64,000 nt of DNA, taken from contig CM049322.1 of the NCBI GenBank assembly GCA_026874595.1, positions 60,578,886 through 60,642,885 of the forward strand, given 5' to 3'. This stretch comes from Sipunculus nudus. Its lineage: Eukaryota > Annelida > Sipuncula > Golfingiida > Sipunculidae. Shown here one piece after another: positions 48,231-59,960 of the stretch. A model generated the notes under the pieces. It was not told where the DNA came from. It saw only the letters and a program-made list of their open reading frames with translations, and made no database searches. Each line of letters begins with the position of its first letter. Positions within the stretch are counted from its first letter, which is position 1. Made by a program: the position numbers and the translations under genes.

Positions 48231-50250
48231 TACACATTTCTCACATTCCCGTTTGCCGGGAGATCCTGTCCTATGGACATTTTCTAGATTTGTTATCTCA
48301 CATGGATGTTTAACTAAGTGACTGTGGCCTACATTCTCCGAGATATAGGGAAACACAGGCTAGTTCAGAACAAAGAAGCTTGGTAGCATTTTGTTAGATA
48401 CAGAGCATGACAGACGTGCTGTGCTCTGTCTCCATGAATCACGGCGAGCCTTTGGTCCGGTCTTAGCTTTTGTTTTAGAGAAGCTAAGAATAAAGGGCTA
48501 GAGTATTATGGACAATTTGATGTTGGTCTTCAGTAGGTCAGTATATATACTTTATGTATTCATAGTTAGTTCATGGATGCCTTGTTGTATTTTACATGTA
48601 TAGTTCTTTCTCAATAAATACTTGTGGCCATATCTCTCTGTCTTATAGTTCTAAGTATCTGTTGTATGCATGGAGGAGCATTTGTAATTTCAGCCACGCT
48701 ACCCAAATTACTTAATTACAAAAACCCCATTTCCTGCAATACTGTTTCGCAGAATTAGGGATGAGGGCCCATTTTTTGTAACACCAGGACGATAGCTATT
48801 GTATTATATTTACCTCTAAGATACCGGTATGTTACCTGGATGGGCGTCATCGAAGCAAGAACTTCTTTAGTTGTTCATACTAACAAACGTCTCGTGGTGG
48901 TAAGATTATATTTAATTTTAAGCATACCGACTGGGCTAGTCTATAACTACAGTTATCATCACGAAATGTTTTTGTGGACAGTATGGGAAATGTTTTTTTT
49001 ATCCTGTTCCTATAATGTCTTGCTCTCTTACAGCATAAATTATCTATTCCTACTTTTACCAATTCAAGTAGGAATGTATAAACACTTATTTTTTATAACA
49101 TCTCCTGCACATTCAATTGTTTTTCAAGGGCATGTGGCAACACCACATTAGGTATACCTATGACCTATATTTATACATGATTCGTGTCCTTTGCTATATG
49201 TCAGTTTTAGCTGAGTATCATGGCCCATGGCCAAGCTGATATTATCGATCAGTATAGCCACAGTTGCTCGAATCGCTATTTGTGAGGTTAAATTATACAA
49301 GAAAAGCTATAAAGGTGTATTAACAACACACAGCAAAGTTGTTGCAGAACAGCCACAGTGATGATACAAGTGAATATTTAGACCTGCATCCCCGTGATGG
49401 GAGCGTCTGCCCAGCAGTCCCAGCATCAGGTATCAGTTACAGACAGGCTGCTGTGCTTGGGCTCCCGTTGTTGCAGTGCTGAGTCACCAGTCCCTGCCAA
49501 CTTGCCTCAGAATAAAACATTGGCAAGGTTCCCACAAACTCATCACTGTGGTGGACGTGCGCCTCGCTCATATACGTCCAATCTTTCTCAAATTTGCCTT
49601 TGTTCGTGGTATTCTACGCCGAGACCAGTCAACGGTATGGTTCATGTCAGAGCCAGAGGTGCAGACGACCTTGATGTTCTGATGTCATATCTTCTTCAGT
49701 GTCAATGAGAGGTGAGCGGGTAAACTTGATAAGGCTTTTCTCTCTCATTTCATTTCATTATCAAGACAAATACCTTTTAATAATTAATACACGTATGATA
49801 TATCAGATAACTGCTCTAATTATGTAATGCTGGTCTGCTTTGGGGAATAGACATTAGTTTAAAATCTGTTCACTAGACGTCGCCCTTGATATAAAGGCCA
49901 TTGGGCCCGTCATCCTGGTGTCAATCCTTTTGGTTTTCATTTTATTTTTTTTTTTAACACATGAACGTTTTTTAAAGTTCCTGGGTCCCCTCCGTCCCCA
50001 TAACTAAATGAATTTTTAATGTTTTATGTATACATGATACGTTGTTATACTGAACTATGATAGTGCAACAGAATTCCACATGTGGAAAGAGGAGAAAATG
50101 TCATCTTCGTTCAGGATATGAAACACCTTATATTAACCTAATTATGGAATAAGGAATATTACAAGGCCCAAAAGGTAAATACCGTCCTGATAATCATCAT
50201 TGGTTATTGATTGTATTCTTCCATCTATCGGCGGGAAAATAAAGAATCTT
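48231..50250. other. Non-coding stretch with an unassigned 104-codon ORF
   Basis: Mostly AT-rich. The frame 49394-49708 (starting MMGASAQQSQHQVSVTDRLL) lies in a GC-richer patch, and an overlapping frame is also open. I recognise no domain and see no convincing splice sites, so it may be an old exon or an insertion. An isolated TCATGGCCCATGG string at about 49217 resembles the Helentron hairpin. Confidence 0.3.
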
Positions 50251-50252
50251 GA

Positions 50253-50262
50253 CTCTCTCTCT

Positions 50263-50303
<41 letters not shown>
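50253..50303. repeat. (CT)n microsatellite
   Basis: About 50 bases of CT repeats with one CCAT break. Confidence 0.95.
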
Positions 50304-50307
<4 letters not shown>

Positions 50308-51215
50308 TAATAGCTTTCAATTGTAAAGAAAATCATGCACATATAAAGCAAACAAACAGGTAATCATTTTTCTCTCTTGGTCCGTTGGATATGAAATTTT
50401 GACTATTAACCTGTATAGCCTAAGTTTTATCTGTATTTGTATTCATTGTCCAAATAGTCACTGTAGTTTCAATTTTTCAATTGGTATTTATATTTATATA
50501 TCGCACTAAGCCATGGTATAGATATTAGAAAGGAATTGCACCCCTAGCCGTGGTTAACATATATTATTAATTGAAATGTTATGCGATAAATACATCAAAA
50601 GTTCAAAATATTGTTTTTAGAATGGATTTAAAACGATATAATATGGAACATGGTCTAATATTTCTGACTTGTTGTGAATAAGTCCTCGCCGCACAAATCC
50701 ACTAAATATTACTATAATCAGAAGCATGATAAAGACCGAGAAACAAAGATAAAATACCATGGTGTGGCTCTGTATACTCACTGACGGCCTGGTACTGTTT
50801 ACGGTTATATCTTTAATTTATACAATAACCACGGGCGAAAACAAAGCCCATGTCACCGGCCACTGAGGTGGTACTGTGATGCGTAACTGAGATATATGGC
50901 TTCTACTGTATTTACGTTTTATTTGGAAGAACCAGCATGAAGATTTTACAAAAGTTATTCATTAGTAACAAAAGGGGCTGTATGTTTTATTCTTACTAAG
51001 ACGTCCGAATGTTTTGAGGACTGGTATGTTATGAAAATGTGTTATTCTCGTCACATCAGAACAACATGCTAGTTATACATATAATAATATAACCACACAC
51101 GTGTTTAATATACGTGTAACCTAGTTTAAACCTTCCTTAAGTAACTGAAGTTATAGAATCCAGCGGGTTGAAAATGTGCAGAGCCGAGACAGCTATAGTG
51201 GTGAGTTGAATTCAT

Positions 51216-51224
51216 ATATACGAC
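51216..51224. repeat. Left 9-bp target-site duplication
   Basis: ATATACGAC directly outside the left inverted repeat; the identical nine bases lie at 59131-59139, directly outside the right one. Confidence 0.75.
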
Positions 51225-51280
51225 GCTTTCTGGAGATCTCAGACCTTTTACATCTCGGCCCACACGAAGTCGGACCACTT
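51225..51280 (+). repeat. Left terminal inverted repeat
   Basis: Inner part TGGAGATCTCAGACCTTTTA then CATCTCGGCCCACACGAAGT then CGGACCACTT. It differs from the right end at three of 50 positions plus an indel at the very tip (GCTTTC against GTCCC). Confidence 0.8.
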
Positions 51281-51299
51281 AGTCATATACAGGATTTGC

Positions 51300-51840
51300 C
51301 AGTTTTTGACCACTTGACGAGTGATTTGCGACTCGCCTAGTGGGCAATTACGAGTCGCGAACGTGCAAAAACGAGACGTTATCAGTCGTCAAGATGCAAA
51401 TACGAGTGCCCACATTATCACTTGACGAGTGATTTACGCTCGTTTAGTGGTCAATTACGAGTCGCTAACGTGTATAAACGAGCCGGAACCAATCGTCAAG
51501 ATCCAAATACGAGTTACCACATGACAAGTACTGCTCGTCGTGTGGTCAATTACGACTCGTCATTTCTTATTTACGAGTCGCAAACGTGTAAAAACGAGTC
51601 GGAACCAGTCTTCAAAATGAAGATACGAGTTACCACATTTTGAGTACTGCTCGTCGAGTGGTCAATAACGACTCGTCATTTCTTATTTACGAGTCGCAAA
51701 CGTGTAAAAACGAGTCGGAACCACCGTCAAGATGAAAATACGAGTTACCTCATTAAGAGTACTGCTCGTCGAGTGGTCAATAACGACTCGTCATTTCTTA
51801 TTTACGAGTCGCGATCGTCTATAAACGAGTAAAAAATAGT
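51300..51840. repeat. Left subterminal ~116-bp tandem array with CGAGTCG motifs
   Basis: ACGAGTCGC occurs at about 51350, 51456, 51573, 51689 and 51805. Each later unit contains CGACTCGTCATTTCTTATTT, the inverse-oriented ACGAGTCGCAAACGTGTAAA, ACGAGTCGGAACCA, and TACTGCTCGTCGAGTGGTCA. The first two units are more diverged and shorter. Every unit carries the same heptamer in both orientations. Confidence 0.9.
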
Positions 51841-52808
51841 CTCGTGAAGTGGTTATAATAGCGACTTGCTAAGAGAGTCTTTATTACTCAGAAAAATCGC
51901 CAGTATACAGAATAGAGTCCATGCATGATTTTTAACAAGAAAAAAAAAAAGATATTGTAAATTGTATTGTGATCAACAGCGAGTCGTTATGTATAATTTG
52001 AGAGTTATCAAGATACAAAGCAAATAAATTTGAAAAAATATCAATTCCAATTCAGTTAAATCAATTTATTAAGTTCAAGTTCAGCTCACAATTCTGAAAG
52101 TTGCCCATCATTTGAATAAAGGAGACTTCATAATGGTCAATATGCTGCAGGGATGTGTGTAATGACAGGTGATAACTGTTATATTAACTTAAAATCATGT
52201 TCTATTACTCTTACTGTTACCATATTATGTAGTTTACATTGTTTATACTTTGCAAAATAAACATGTACACCAGTAGATTAGTTGACCAAGTTACAGCTAG
52301 ACAATTGGGTATGTGAATTTTCTTCGCCGACAAATCCTTTCGTTTAACTGTTTCTAACATATTACTGAAACTATATACAAGAATAAATTTGTTTAAAAAT
52401 ATCCATCAGTGAGATAAATAGGGATGAATATTTACATTAAACGATATAGAACGTAAAATTTCTGTTACAAATTGGGTCCAATATTTAATGAAGTGCAATT
52501 TTTATGAATATTTATACTGATCACTTTATGCATAATTAAGGCTATAAGCAGACGGACAAGATATAATCAACTGGACAATTATTCAATGAGGCAACTTCCT
52601 ATACATATAGATAAAGGTCCCTTTCAATTTAACGTGCATATGAAGTGATTTTTCTTTCACTAGATTCGTTATAATTTATAAATAATTATAATGCAAACAT
52701 TCCTTTCGTCTGATGGAAAAAAATAGTACTCATGAATGTACAGGCACATGAATATACCAGCTCTCCTGCTCAATCACACGTTTATGATTTAGTGTATCAG
52801 CAGTTTCA

Positions 52809-52809
<1 letters not shown>

Positions 52810-52884
<75 letters not shown>
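52810..52884. repeat. (TA)n microsatellite
   Basis: About 75 bases of uninterrupted AT alternation inside the Mutator-like element. Confidence 0.95.
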
Positions 52885-52891
<7 letters not shown>

Positions 52892-54884
52892 GCAGAGGTA
52901 ATGTTAACATGTCATAATAACATAAAGTTCAAAATATGAAAGTAACATTAACGGTAATATAGATATACTCATGCGTTATAACAGCAATGATGGTGGAGCT
53001 CAACCAGAATATTATCGTCTATATTACTGTATACTTTTGTAAGACCAATGTGCTTGGACAACCCGTCTCAACTAGTGATCAGTGGTCCTGATTACTCAAG
53101 GAACAGGACTGAACATGTATATAGCCATGAGGTATAGCAAACTATTTCAAATATAGGCTCTCCTGGTTTTTGAGTACTTAACACTGTAAACATGCTTTAT
53201 ATGGCACGTAAGTGTTTATTTAAATGCTAATTTGTTGACCTTTCTGTTAATGTTAGGCGATATAATACTTATCATCATGCTTATGTTGTAAATCATGAGA
53301 GACCATTTGGTTTTATTTAAGCAAACACTGTACTTGATAGATTTGTAAAACGAACTGACCATGCACTCCGCCTCGAGAAGCCTTCAGTGAGCGAGGGCTG
53401 GAGCCGTCATCAATTAAGATTAATCCCACTAAGTCTGTTAACTTCAATTCAAATTAAATTTCAACACATTATATTTTCATATATTTCAATCCAATTCCAC
53501 TCCAATTCAGAAGTGATCCCTGCAGACCTGGTTTTGAATATATTCATTGCACTGAATGGCTTTATTCATTATTTGGACGAACTTGTTCCCAATTTCATTT
53601 CCATATTTCGAATTGCCAAAAATACAGCAGTGTGACGTATTAAATTGGATGGCGGCATGTACGTAACCTGAGGTTGCATCCGTCTCAAAGCTGCGTCTGC
53701 TTGTTCGTTCATCTTGGAGTTAATTTTCAAAACAGATTTATCCGCTTTGCTAGTGTCTATATTATATCCTTCAGTACAGCTAGTGTCCTACACGGTACAG
53801 AAGCCTATCAACCAAAAACCTGGTATTCTTAAAGCGGCGCAGTTCACTTTTAAGTGCAAACACGTGCAGTTTACCCGCATTGTCATAAATCACAGTTGTG
53901 GGCATTTTTGAAACCGCACGGACAAAGATGTCGAACGCTGTCCGTGGAGACTCCGCAGACGTCATAACCTGGATCCGGTGTCCGCCCGGCTATCCGCTTC
54001 CCAGTTATCCGCTTCCCAAATATCTGCTCACCAAATATCCGCAGAGGTCAAGGGGGAGTATCACATGGTCTTTCGGTGAGTGTGTCTGGCAGGTTAATAC
54101 TTGTTAATACATCTTATACTATATAAATTTCATAAAGAAACTAGAAACAAGATAAAATATTAAAAGTTATAGGACCTTGGTTATGCCATGTTTAATTGGA
54201 GTAGACGGTTGTTATAACATAATTTCTATGGATCTGCTTTACAATAGATTAAAATTAGACACTATAGCCAGCAGGAATTGAAATCAAGCTTTCACAGTTT
54301 TAGAAGTTCACTCACATGCCAGGCTTATAGGGCATCTCAGCTAGTGTCTATTATCAAGGCCATGCACCCTAATGAAAGTTATATAACAAAATATTGACAC
54401 TGTAGTTGGGCTCTTGCACTATATTATCAATTAAGTTCACATATGGACACACCAGGTTAATTAGCTCAGACTGTATAGTTGGTCTCAGCTCAGTGATTAT
54501 CTGCAGGTAAGGGTTCAACAAGCATTCACACCCGTCGGTGTTAATGAGTCTTGGTGCCAGACTTATTTCAATACTTGACAATGATATGAATAAATTAGAT
54601 ACACAGTGTTAGAGAGGAGGCGACCAATAGCTATCATTTGGGTTTTTGATTGGTTAAAAAGGACTGTGTTGAGGATAATAAAAGGGGGTGTCTCAGGACA
54701 GGAGGAGCTTATACCTGGGAGCAGTAGTTAGTAGTTGAGAACGGATAGTAAGATTAGTTTATAGTACAACATAGTAATATTTCATTTTAACTGTGACGCC
54801 AGGTGCTGTGTATGAAGATTGGAATTATACCGTTGTAAACAAATATTGTTCATCAATTCATACATCTGTAACGCCACGTCACAG

Positions 54885-55010
54885 GAGCGATCAGCATCAC
54901 AGCCCTGCGAGGAAGTCGCTGGCCTCGCCGGGCCGCTTGCGTAGTTCAGCCGGAACTGCATGGACCAGTGCCGACAGTCAACGGACTGGACATTAAAGCA
55001 GGCTTTCCAT
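54885..55010 (+). repeat. Duplicated GC-rich module, copy 1
   Basis: GATCAGCATCAC, GGCCGCTTGCGTA, CTGCATGGACCA and GGACTGGACATTAAAG recur in order at 55670-55785. It follows a stretch with TATA-like ATAAAAGGGG (54678) and a purine-rich leader, so it might be the start of a transcribed unit; this is inference. Confidence 0.65.
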
Positions 55011-55158
55011 TCATACGCTGATAAACGGGTACCAATATGACCGGGAATACGAATACGTTTAGTGTTTTCACTTAACTATGTTCGTCAAAGAAGTAAATTG
55101 GATCTAAACACAGTAAATTTAAGTGAAAAAAATCATGTGTAAGCGTAATTGTTTTATT

Positions 55159-55164
<6 letters not shown>

Positions 55165-55207
<43 letters not shown>

Positions 55208-55322
55208 ATTTTATCTCTTTAAAAAATCAAATTAAAAATTTTTGATGCGGGGGGAGCCTGAGTGCCTTTATCTCCTTAAAAAAATCAAAATAAAAATTTT
55301 TGATGCGGGGGTGCCTGAGAAC
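55165..55322. repeat. (CT)n plus two-copy 57-bp repeat
   Basis: CT repeats run from 55165 to 55202. TTTATCTC(T/C)TTAAAAAA, AATTTTTGATGCGGGGG and GCCTGAG then occur twice, at 55210 and 55267. Confidence 0.9.
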
Positions 55323-55669
55323 CATGCTTTTTTTAAATGCAAGTACAATGCAATCTCTCATTACACTTAATAATTAGACTAAATGTGAAGTAATTACTAG
55401 GTATGGTTCACTTAAAGTTGAATTGAACTTGGAGCGTAATATGGTAAATTTATTAACTGAACCACTTAACAACTGGAGAAATGCAATGACGGCACACAAG
55501 TACAAAAGGAGGACTACGGGGCCCACCTTATATGACCTGTTGCCACAAGAGTTAGGAATTGGGACCTGCTCACAAATGAGGAATATCCTTAAGTAGAAAG
55601 CACGCTGTATATATAACTACCTGGGGTATTAGTGTTCCTTATTGGTCACCAACCCTTAGTAGTGGTCAA
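55323..55669. other. Unassigned interior of the Mutator-like element
   Basis: No gene or repeat is recognised. Confidence 0.35.
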
Positions 55670-55785
55670 GGGGTCAGCATCACTGCGCAGACGTTTGGCT
55701 GGTGGCATCACCTGGCCGCTTACGTAATCGGACCAGAGCTGCAGGGACCAAAGCTTACGATTAACCGGCCGGACATCAAGGATAC
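55670..55785 (+). repeat. Duplicated GC-rich module, copy 2
   Basis: GGTCAGCATCACTGCGC, CCTGGCCGCTTACGTAATCG, CTGCAGGGACCA and CCGGACATCAA match 54885-55010 in the same direction about 775 bases away. Confidence 0.65.
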
Positions 55786-57156
55786 GCCTAGACAATATCA
55801 AGGCCAAATCATATCACCCTTAATAGATCAAAAGGCGTAACAGGAATTCTTGTAGTACTAGTATAAATATAGTACCCTCGATGTTTTCAGGATACAATTC
55901 ACACCAACTACAGCACTCGATGGGATTCACATCCTCTATATAATATATTCTCTACATAATAAAGTCTTCATTATATGAAAATATTGTAACATATGAAAAA
56001 CTTAAAACAAGGACGAAGTGACAGACGCAACTTAAAACATTATTGAATATTTCACCACCAGTCATATAGGCCTAAGTACAAAATATACTAGGAATTGAAT
56101 TTTTTGTTATGCAGGGTTATTCCAGCGCATGCAGTTATATTCCATATTTGTGAAAAGGCTCTAATTCTCAATTCACCGGATATATATCTTGTCAGGTGGC
56201 CTCTGTATACTTAATTATATGCCTATTTAGTTGCCTTATACTTCCCGTACTGGAAAAGTATGTTATCCATAAACCGTAATTACTTTACGTATAGCACCGT
56301 GGTCATGTTTAAATTATGAAAACTATATAGAGAGATATAGTAGCTCAACGTGTACGAGTTTTGGAGTTTATCATTGATAAGCTCTGATTTTCGGTCACGT
56401 TCTTACTCAGGTCCTTAGTATACGTATAAAAAACATTACATGTGTATAACACCCTATACGTGAAATACATCTGTTTACGGAGTCAGATACAACATCTCAA
56501 ATCGAAATGATTAAAATTAAGGAGTAACACCATAAATATATTATCTAACCTTAAACCAGTGGAGTTGAATTCATTAAGTTCTCTGCTCGTTCCTTGTGTC
56601 TTGTAGTCAATTTTTTCTTTTGATTCAGCAATTATGTTAGCTTCGGCTGAACCTCTCTCCGACGAAATGCCTTGTAATTCATTTTACAAACAATAGCTTC
56701 ACTCAGTTTCCATATGCATGCATGCGGATTGCATGCAGAACGCGGAGTGCGTGTTGAGTGATCTCTTATATATATCTTATACATACCAGTGCGGTGAAGC
56801 AGCTGTCGGATCCGGTATACCACCGGGAACCGGCAAAAATCGGGGCATGTATAGAGATTCGTTTGCCAGAAATATATGAAGCCCTCATGCCGGATACGTG
56901 CACATGAGATCTCACTTTAAATACGATTGATTTTTATCTGCATACATACAGCATGCTGGTTCCGCATTTTATGCATATATGGAACCTTATATATAGCTTG
57001 AATTTCATATTAATTATAGGAAAAACATGTAGAAACCATGAAACAGCGAATCCTCTATAAAAATGAACACTACAAAAAAGTCTAGTCATTGAAAGCTTAT
57101 ACTTCCTTAAGAAGTATATAAGTCACAAGTAAAATATCCACGATTGCAATGCTAGC

Positions 57157-57160
<4 letters not shown>
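55786..57160. other. Unassigned interior of the Mutator-like element
   Basis: AT-rich; only short ORFs up to 63 codons (56632-56823 minus), with no recognisable transposase block or DDE context. Confidence 0.35.

Positions 57161-57161
<1 letters not shown>

Positions 57162-57208
<47 letters not shown>
57162..57208. repeat. (TA)n microsatellite
   Basis: About 47 bases of AT alternation. Confidence 0.95.
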
Positions 57209-57215
<7 letters not shown>

Positions 57216-57393
57216 TGATAATGCAATATAAGCGAGTAAAACACGTCTGGCCAAAGACCTCTGAAATCATCCATTAAGCTATACAGCAATTAAAGGGGTA
57301 AAAACCCCTTAATTTTAAAATCAGTCCTAAAATTGTTTCTAATGTAATTATTTAGTTCCCATTTGCCAATAAGCTATATAATTTGACCAGTTT

Positions 57394-57722
57394 GCGACTC
57401 GCAAATGACCTCTTCACGACTCGCAAAATCATTTAGCGACTCGCAAATGACCTCTTCACGACTCGCAAAATCATTTAGCGACTCGTAAATGACCTCTTCA
57501 CGACTCGCAAAATCATTTAGCGACTCGCAAATGACCTCTTCACGACTCGCAAAATCATTTAGCGACTCGCAAATGACCACTTCACGACTCGCAAAATCAT
57601 TTAGCGACTCGCAAATGGCCACTTCACGACTCGCAAAATCATTTAGCGACTCGCAAATGACCTCTTCACGACTCGCAAAATCATTTAGAGACTCGCAAAT
57701 GACCTCTTCACGACTCGCAAAG
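57394..57722. repeat. Right subterminal 42-bp tandem array with CGACTCGC motifs, ~8 copies
   Basis: Unit CGACTCGCAAATGACCTCTT then CACGACTCGCAAAATCATTT then AG, 42 bp, about 7.8 nearly perfect copies. Two CGACTCGC boxes per unit are 23 and 19 bases apart. Both strands stay open because 42 is a multiple of three (TSSRLAKSFSDSQM on plus, ICESLNDFASREEV on minus), so these ORFs are artefacts. Confidence 0.95.
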
Positions 57723-57764
57723 CGCTCGTGAAAGGGTCATTTTTTGGCAAATCCTATAGCTCAC

Positions 57765-57840
57765 TTAGTACAATCTCGGACCACCCCGTCGACGATCTCG
57801 GACCACATTCCGTACCATCTCGGACCACTATATCGGACCC
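57765..57840. repeat. ATCTCGGACCAC repeat cluster
   Basis: CTCGGACCAC occurs three times at about 57774, 57799 and 57820, in the orientation of the left TIR; the opposite orientation fills 58978-59130. The two clusters could form a large foldback around 57840-58978. Confidence 0.75.
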
Positions 57841-58029
57841 ATTCAGACCAAGATCAGACTCATGATGTCGATGTCAAATGTGTATGATCCGTCTTCAAAC
57901 GATGGTAAAGCTAATTATTAAAACATTATTACTCCTCGCATAACTGTTGCCTCTCTCTCCTTATCATTCTCTCCATCATTAATCATTCGCTTTTTATCGT
58001 CTTAATACTAATTTATAAATAATTCTAAA

Positions 58030-58440
58030 GTATACGAGTTTGTGATAAAGAATGAAAGAAAGACAAAATGAATGTAAGATTAAATGAATGAAAGAATAAA
58101 TGAAAGATTGAATGAAAGAAAGAATGAATGATAGACAGATTGAATGAAAGAAAAATTGAATGATAGACACAATGAATGAAAGATTGAATGAGACTAAATG
58201 AATGAATGAATGAAAGAAAGAATGAATGAAAATAGATTTAATGAACGAAGGACTGAATGAATTGATGAAAGAAATATTGAATGGTAGACAGACAAAATAA
58301 ATAAAAGATTGAATGAAGGAAGGAAAGAATGGATGAAAGTTAGAAAGGTTGAATGATAGACAGTTTGAATGAAAGAAAAATTGATTGATAGATAGACAAA
58401 GTGAATGAAAGACTGAATGAGAGAAAGATTGAATCTCGTT
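58030..58440. repeat. Purine-rich degenerate tandem repeat
   Basis: Imperfect GAATGAAAGA-type repeats with ATTGAATGA and GATAGACAG variants. One strand is almost entirely A and G, and the minus-strand 155-codon ORF (FIHSFIQSF) is low-complexity read-through. Confidence 0.9.
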
Positions 58441-58977
58441 TTTTATATTGTATATATACAAAATTCTAATAAACCTTTCAGCTCTTTGAGTTTAAATATG
58501 GTGTCAATTCCCACTTTTGAATTTATATTTCTATATCTAAACTACAACTGTTTTCACTCTTTCATATTATCTAGTACAGTAGTTGAATTGTAAATATGTA
58601 ACAGCGATTCACCAGTTCTGATTCTTTAATTCACACGTGCTTATTTGTTCAGTTTTGGTTTACGTAGTTTATCACATATTTCATATTTCGGGTTTCATGC
58701 CTCTTTTAATATTGTTTATATTAAATTCTAATAAACTTTGTCATTTCCCTTTGAGTTAGAATATGGTGTCATGCGTTTCACACAAACTATTATTAATTAA
58801 GTGTAAATAAAGTATGTGTGCATGTATGTGTCAAATGTTTTTTGAGTGGATATACATACTGAGCTATGTCGTAGGCCTAACTTGTCCAAACGGAATTTTT
58901 AATATCTGAATCGCGCGCAGACGAAATAATATTGTGTATTATATACATAACATCGGTTATTTCATAAAGAGATCGTA

Positions 58978-59130
58978 GTTGCCCGATCGCAAAGTGGTCC
59001 GAGATCGTAGTGGCCAGATACAAAGTGGTCCGAGATCGTCGGCCCAGTGGTCCGAGATCGTAATGGTCCGATCTGAAGTGGTCCGACTTCGTATGGGCCG
59101 AGATGTAAAAGGTCCGAGAGCTCCAGGGAC
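58978..59130 (-). repeat. Right terminal inverted repeat and GGTCCGAGATCG subterminal repeats
   Basis: GTGGTCCGAGATCG recurs at about 58996, 59026 and 59047 with diverged copies between. The final 55 bases (59076-59130) are the inverse of 51225-51280. Confidence 0.8.
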
Positions 59131-59139
59131 ATATACGAC
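59131..59139. repeat. Right 9-bp target-site duplication
   Basis: ATATACGAC, identical to 51216-51224. Confidence 0.75.
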
Positions 59140-59399
59140 AGGTACATGTGGTTAAACCTTGGAACATGTACTGGAGTACTCTCATTTTTAGCTCAGCTGA
59201 CTTTCAGTCATGCTGGGCTATAGCGATGGGTCTTTGTCCGTCGTCCTTCCGTCTGTCCGTCCGGCCGGCCGTTAGCAGGGCACAAATCGTAACCTTAGGG
59301 GCTAGGGCCATGAACCCTATGCAGTCTTAGAGGTTCTAAAAAGATCTCTTTGCAAACCTGAAATTAGGTCACTGCGACCTATATTCTCGAAGTTATGGG

Positions 59400-59960
59400 G
59401 TGTGTTTGCACCCCCCAGAAATAATTCTTTTAGCCAAAATTTTCATCCCAAACCTTCCATCTTTCACATACAGCTCACCTATCAACAGGGGAAGAACCAT
59501 AATTATTTTGAGGTCAAAGGTCAAGGTCACAGAAGCAACTTCTTTGAAAAGCCTCAGGATGCATTTTAAGCCAAACCTTTCATCCCGATTCTTTGATCTT
59601 TCACATATAGCTCACCTACTATGTGGGAGAAGAATCCTATAGATGTTGAGGTCACAAGGTCAAAGGTCAGGGTCACAGGATCCACTTCTTTGAAAAGGTT
59701 GTGGACACATTTCAAGCTAGACCTTTCATTCCAAACCTTTCAGCACTGATATCACTTCTCTGCCAACAGGGGAAAAGACCTGTTGATTTTGAGGTCAAAG
59801 GTCAAGTTCACAGCACCCTCTTCTTGCGTGGAGTCATTTTAAGGCAAACTTTTCAATCTATACTTTCCATCTGTCATATATGGCTTGCCTACCAATAGGA
59901 GAAGAAGCCTATTGATGTTGAGTTCAAAAGGTCAAAGGTCAAGGTCACAATATTGTTCTA
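59400..59960 (+). repeat. ~140-bp diverged tandem repeat with DR1/ERRE-like motifs
   Basis: About four units run in order: CCAAACCTTTCATC, TTTCACATATAGCTCACCT, GGGGAAGAAxCC, TTTTGAGGTCAAAGGTCAAG, GTCACAG, ACTTCTTTGAAAAG. Perfect AGGTCAAAGGTCA occurs at 59511, 59657, 59792 and 59929. Three of these are followed by AAGG or AGTTCA, making TCAAGGTCA at 59521 and 59939. Confidence 0.85.

Larger units (their letters stand above)
51225..59130. mobile_element. Mutator-like DNA transposon candidate, 7906 bp
   Basis: The terminal inverted repeats (51225-51280 and 59076-59130) match at 47 of their inner 50 bases. Immediately outside, the nine bases ATATACGAC are present as a perfect direct repeat. Long TIRs with a 9-bp target duplication are the signature of the Mutator/MULE superfamily (8-11 bp); Merlin elements (8-9 bp) are the alternative. 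Next to each end are tandem arrays with the palindromic CGACTCG/CGAGTCG motif (51300-51840 left, 57394-57722 right) and GGTCCGAGATCG repeats at the right (58978-59130). No transposase is readable; the interior has only short ORFs, microsatellites and a duplicated 110-bp module. It therefore looks non-autonomous or carries foreign filler DNA. Confidence 0.7.

Noticed and set aside
48004-48356. Histidine/threonine repeat ORFs on the minus strand
   Set aside because: They are read-through of the five-copy 22-bp minisatellite in three frames.
49394-49708. 104-codon ORF as a gene
   Set aside because: No domain, splice site or homologue is recognised, and an overlapping frame is equally open. Kept only as an unassigned note.
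53387-54107. Short ORFs inside the 7.9-kb element as transposase exons
   Set aside because: I could see no DDE-type catalytic spacing, zinc finger or splice-linked continuation.
57394-57722. CRISPR array
   Set aside because: The 42-bp units are contiguous, with no unique spacers, and the setting is eukaryotic.
57374-57731. 14-residue repeat proteins on both strands
   Set aside because: They come from a 42-bp tandem repeat with no stop in either strand; there is no unique flanking coding sequence.
58030-58461. 155-codon minus-strand ORF rich in F, I, S and H
   Set aside because: It is low-complexity translation of a degenerate GAATGAAAGA repeat.
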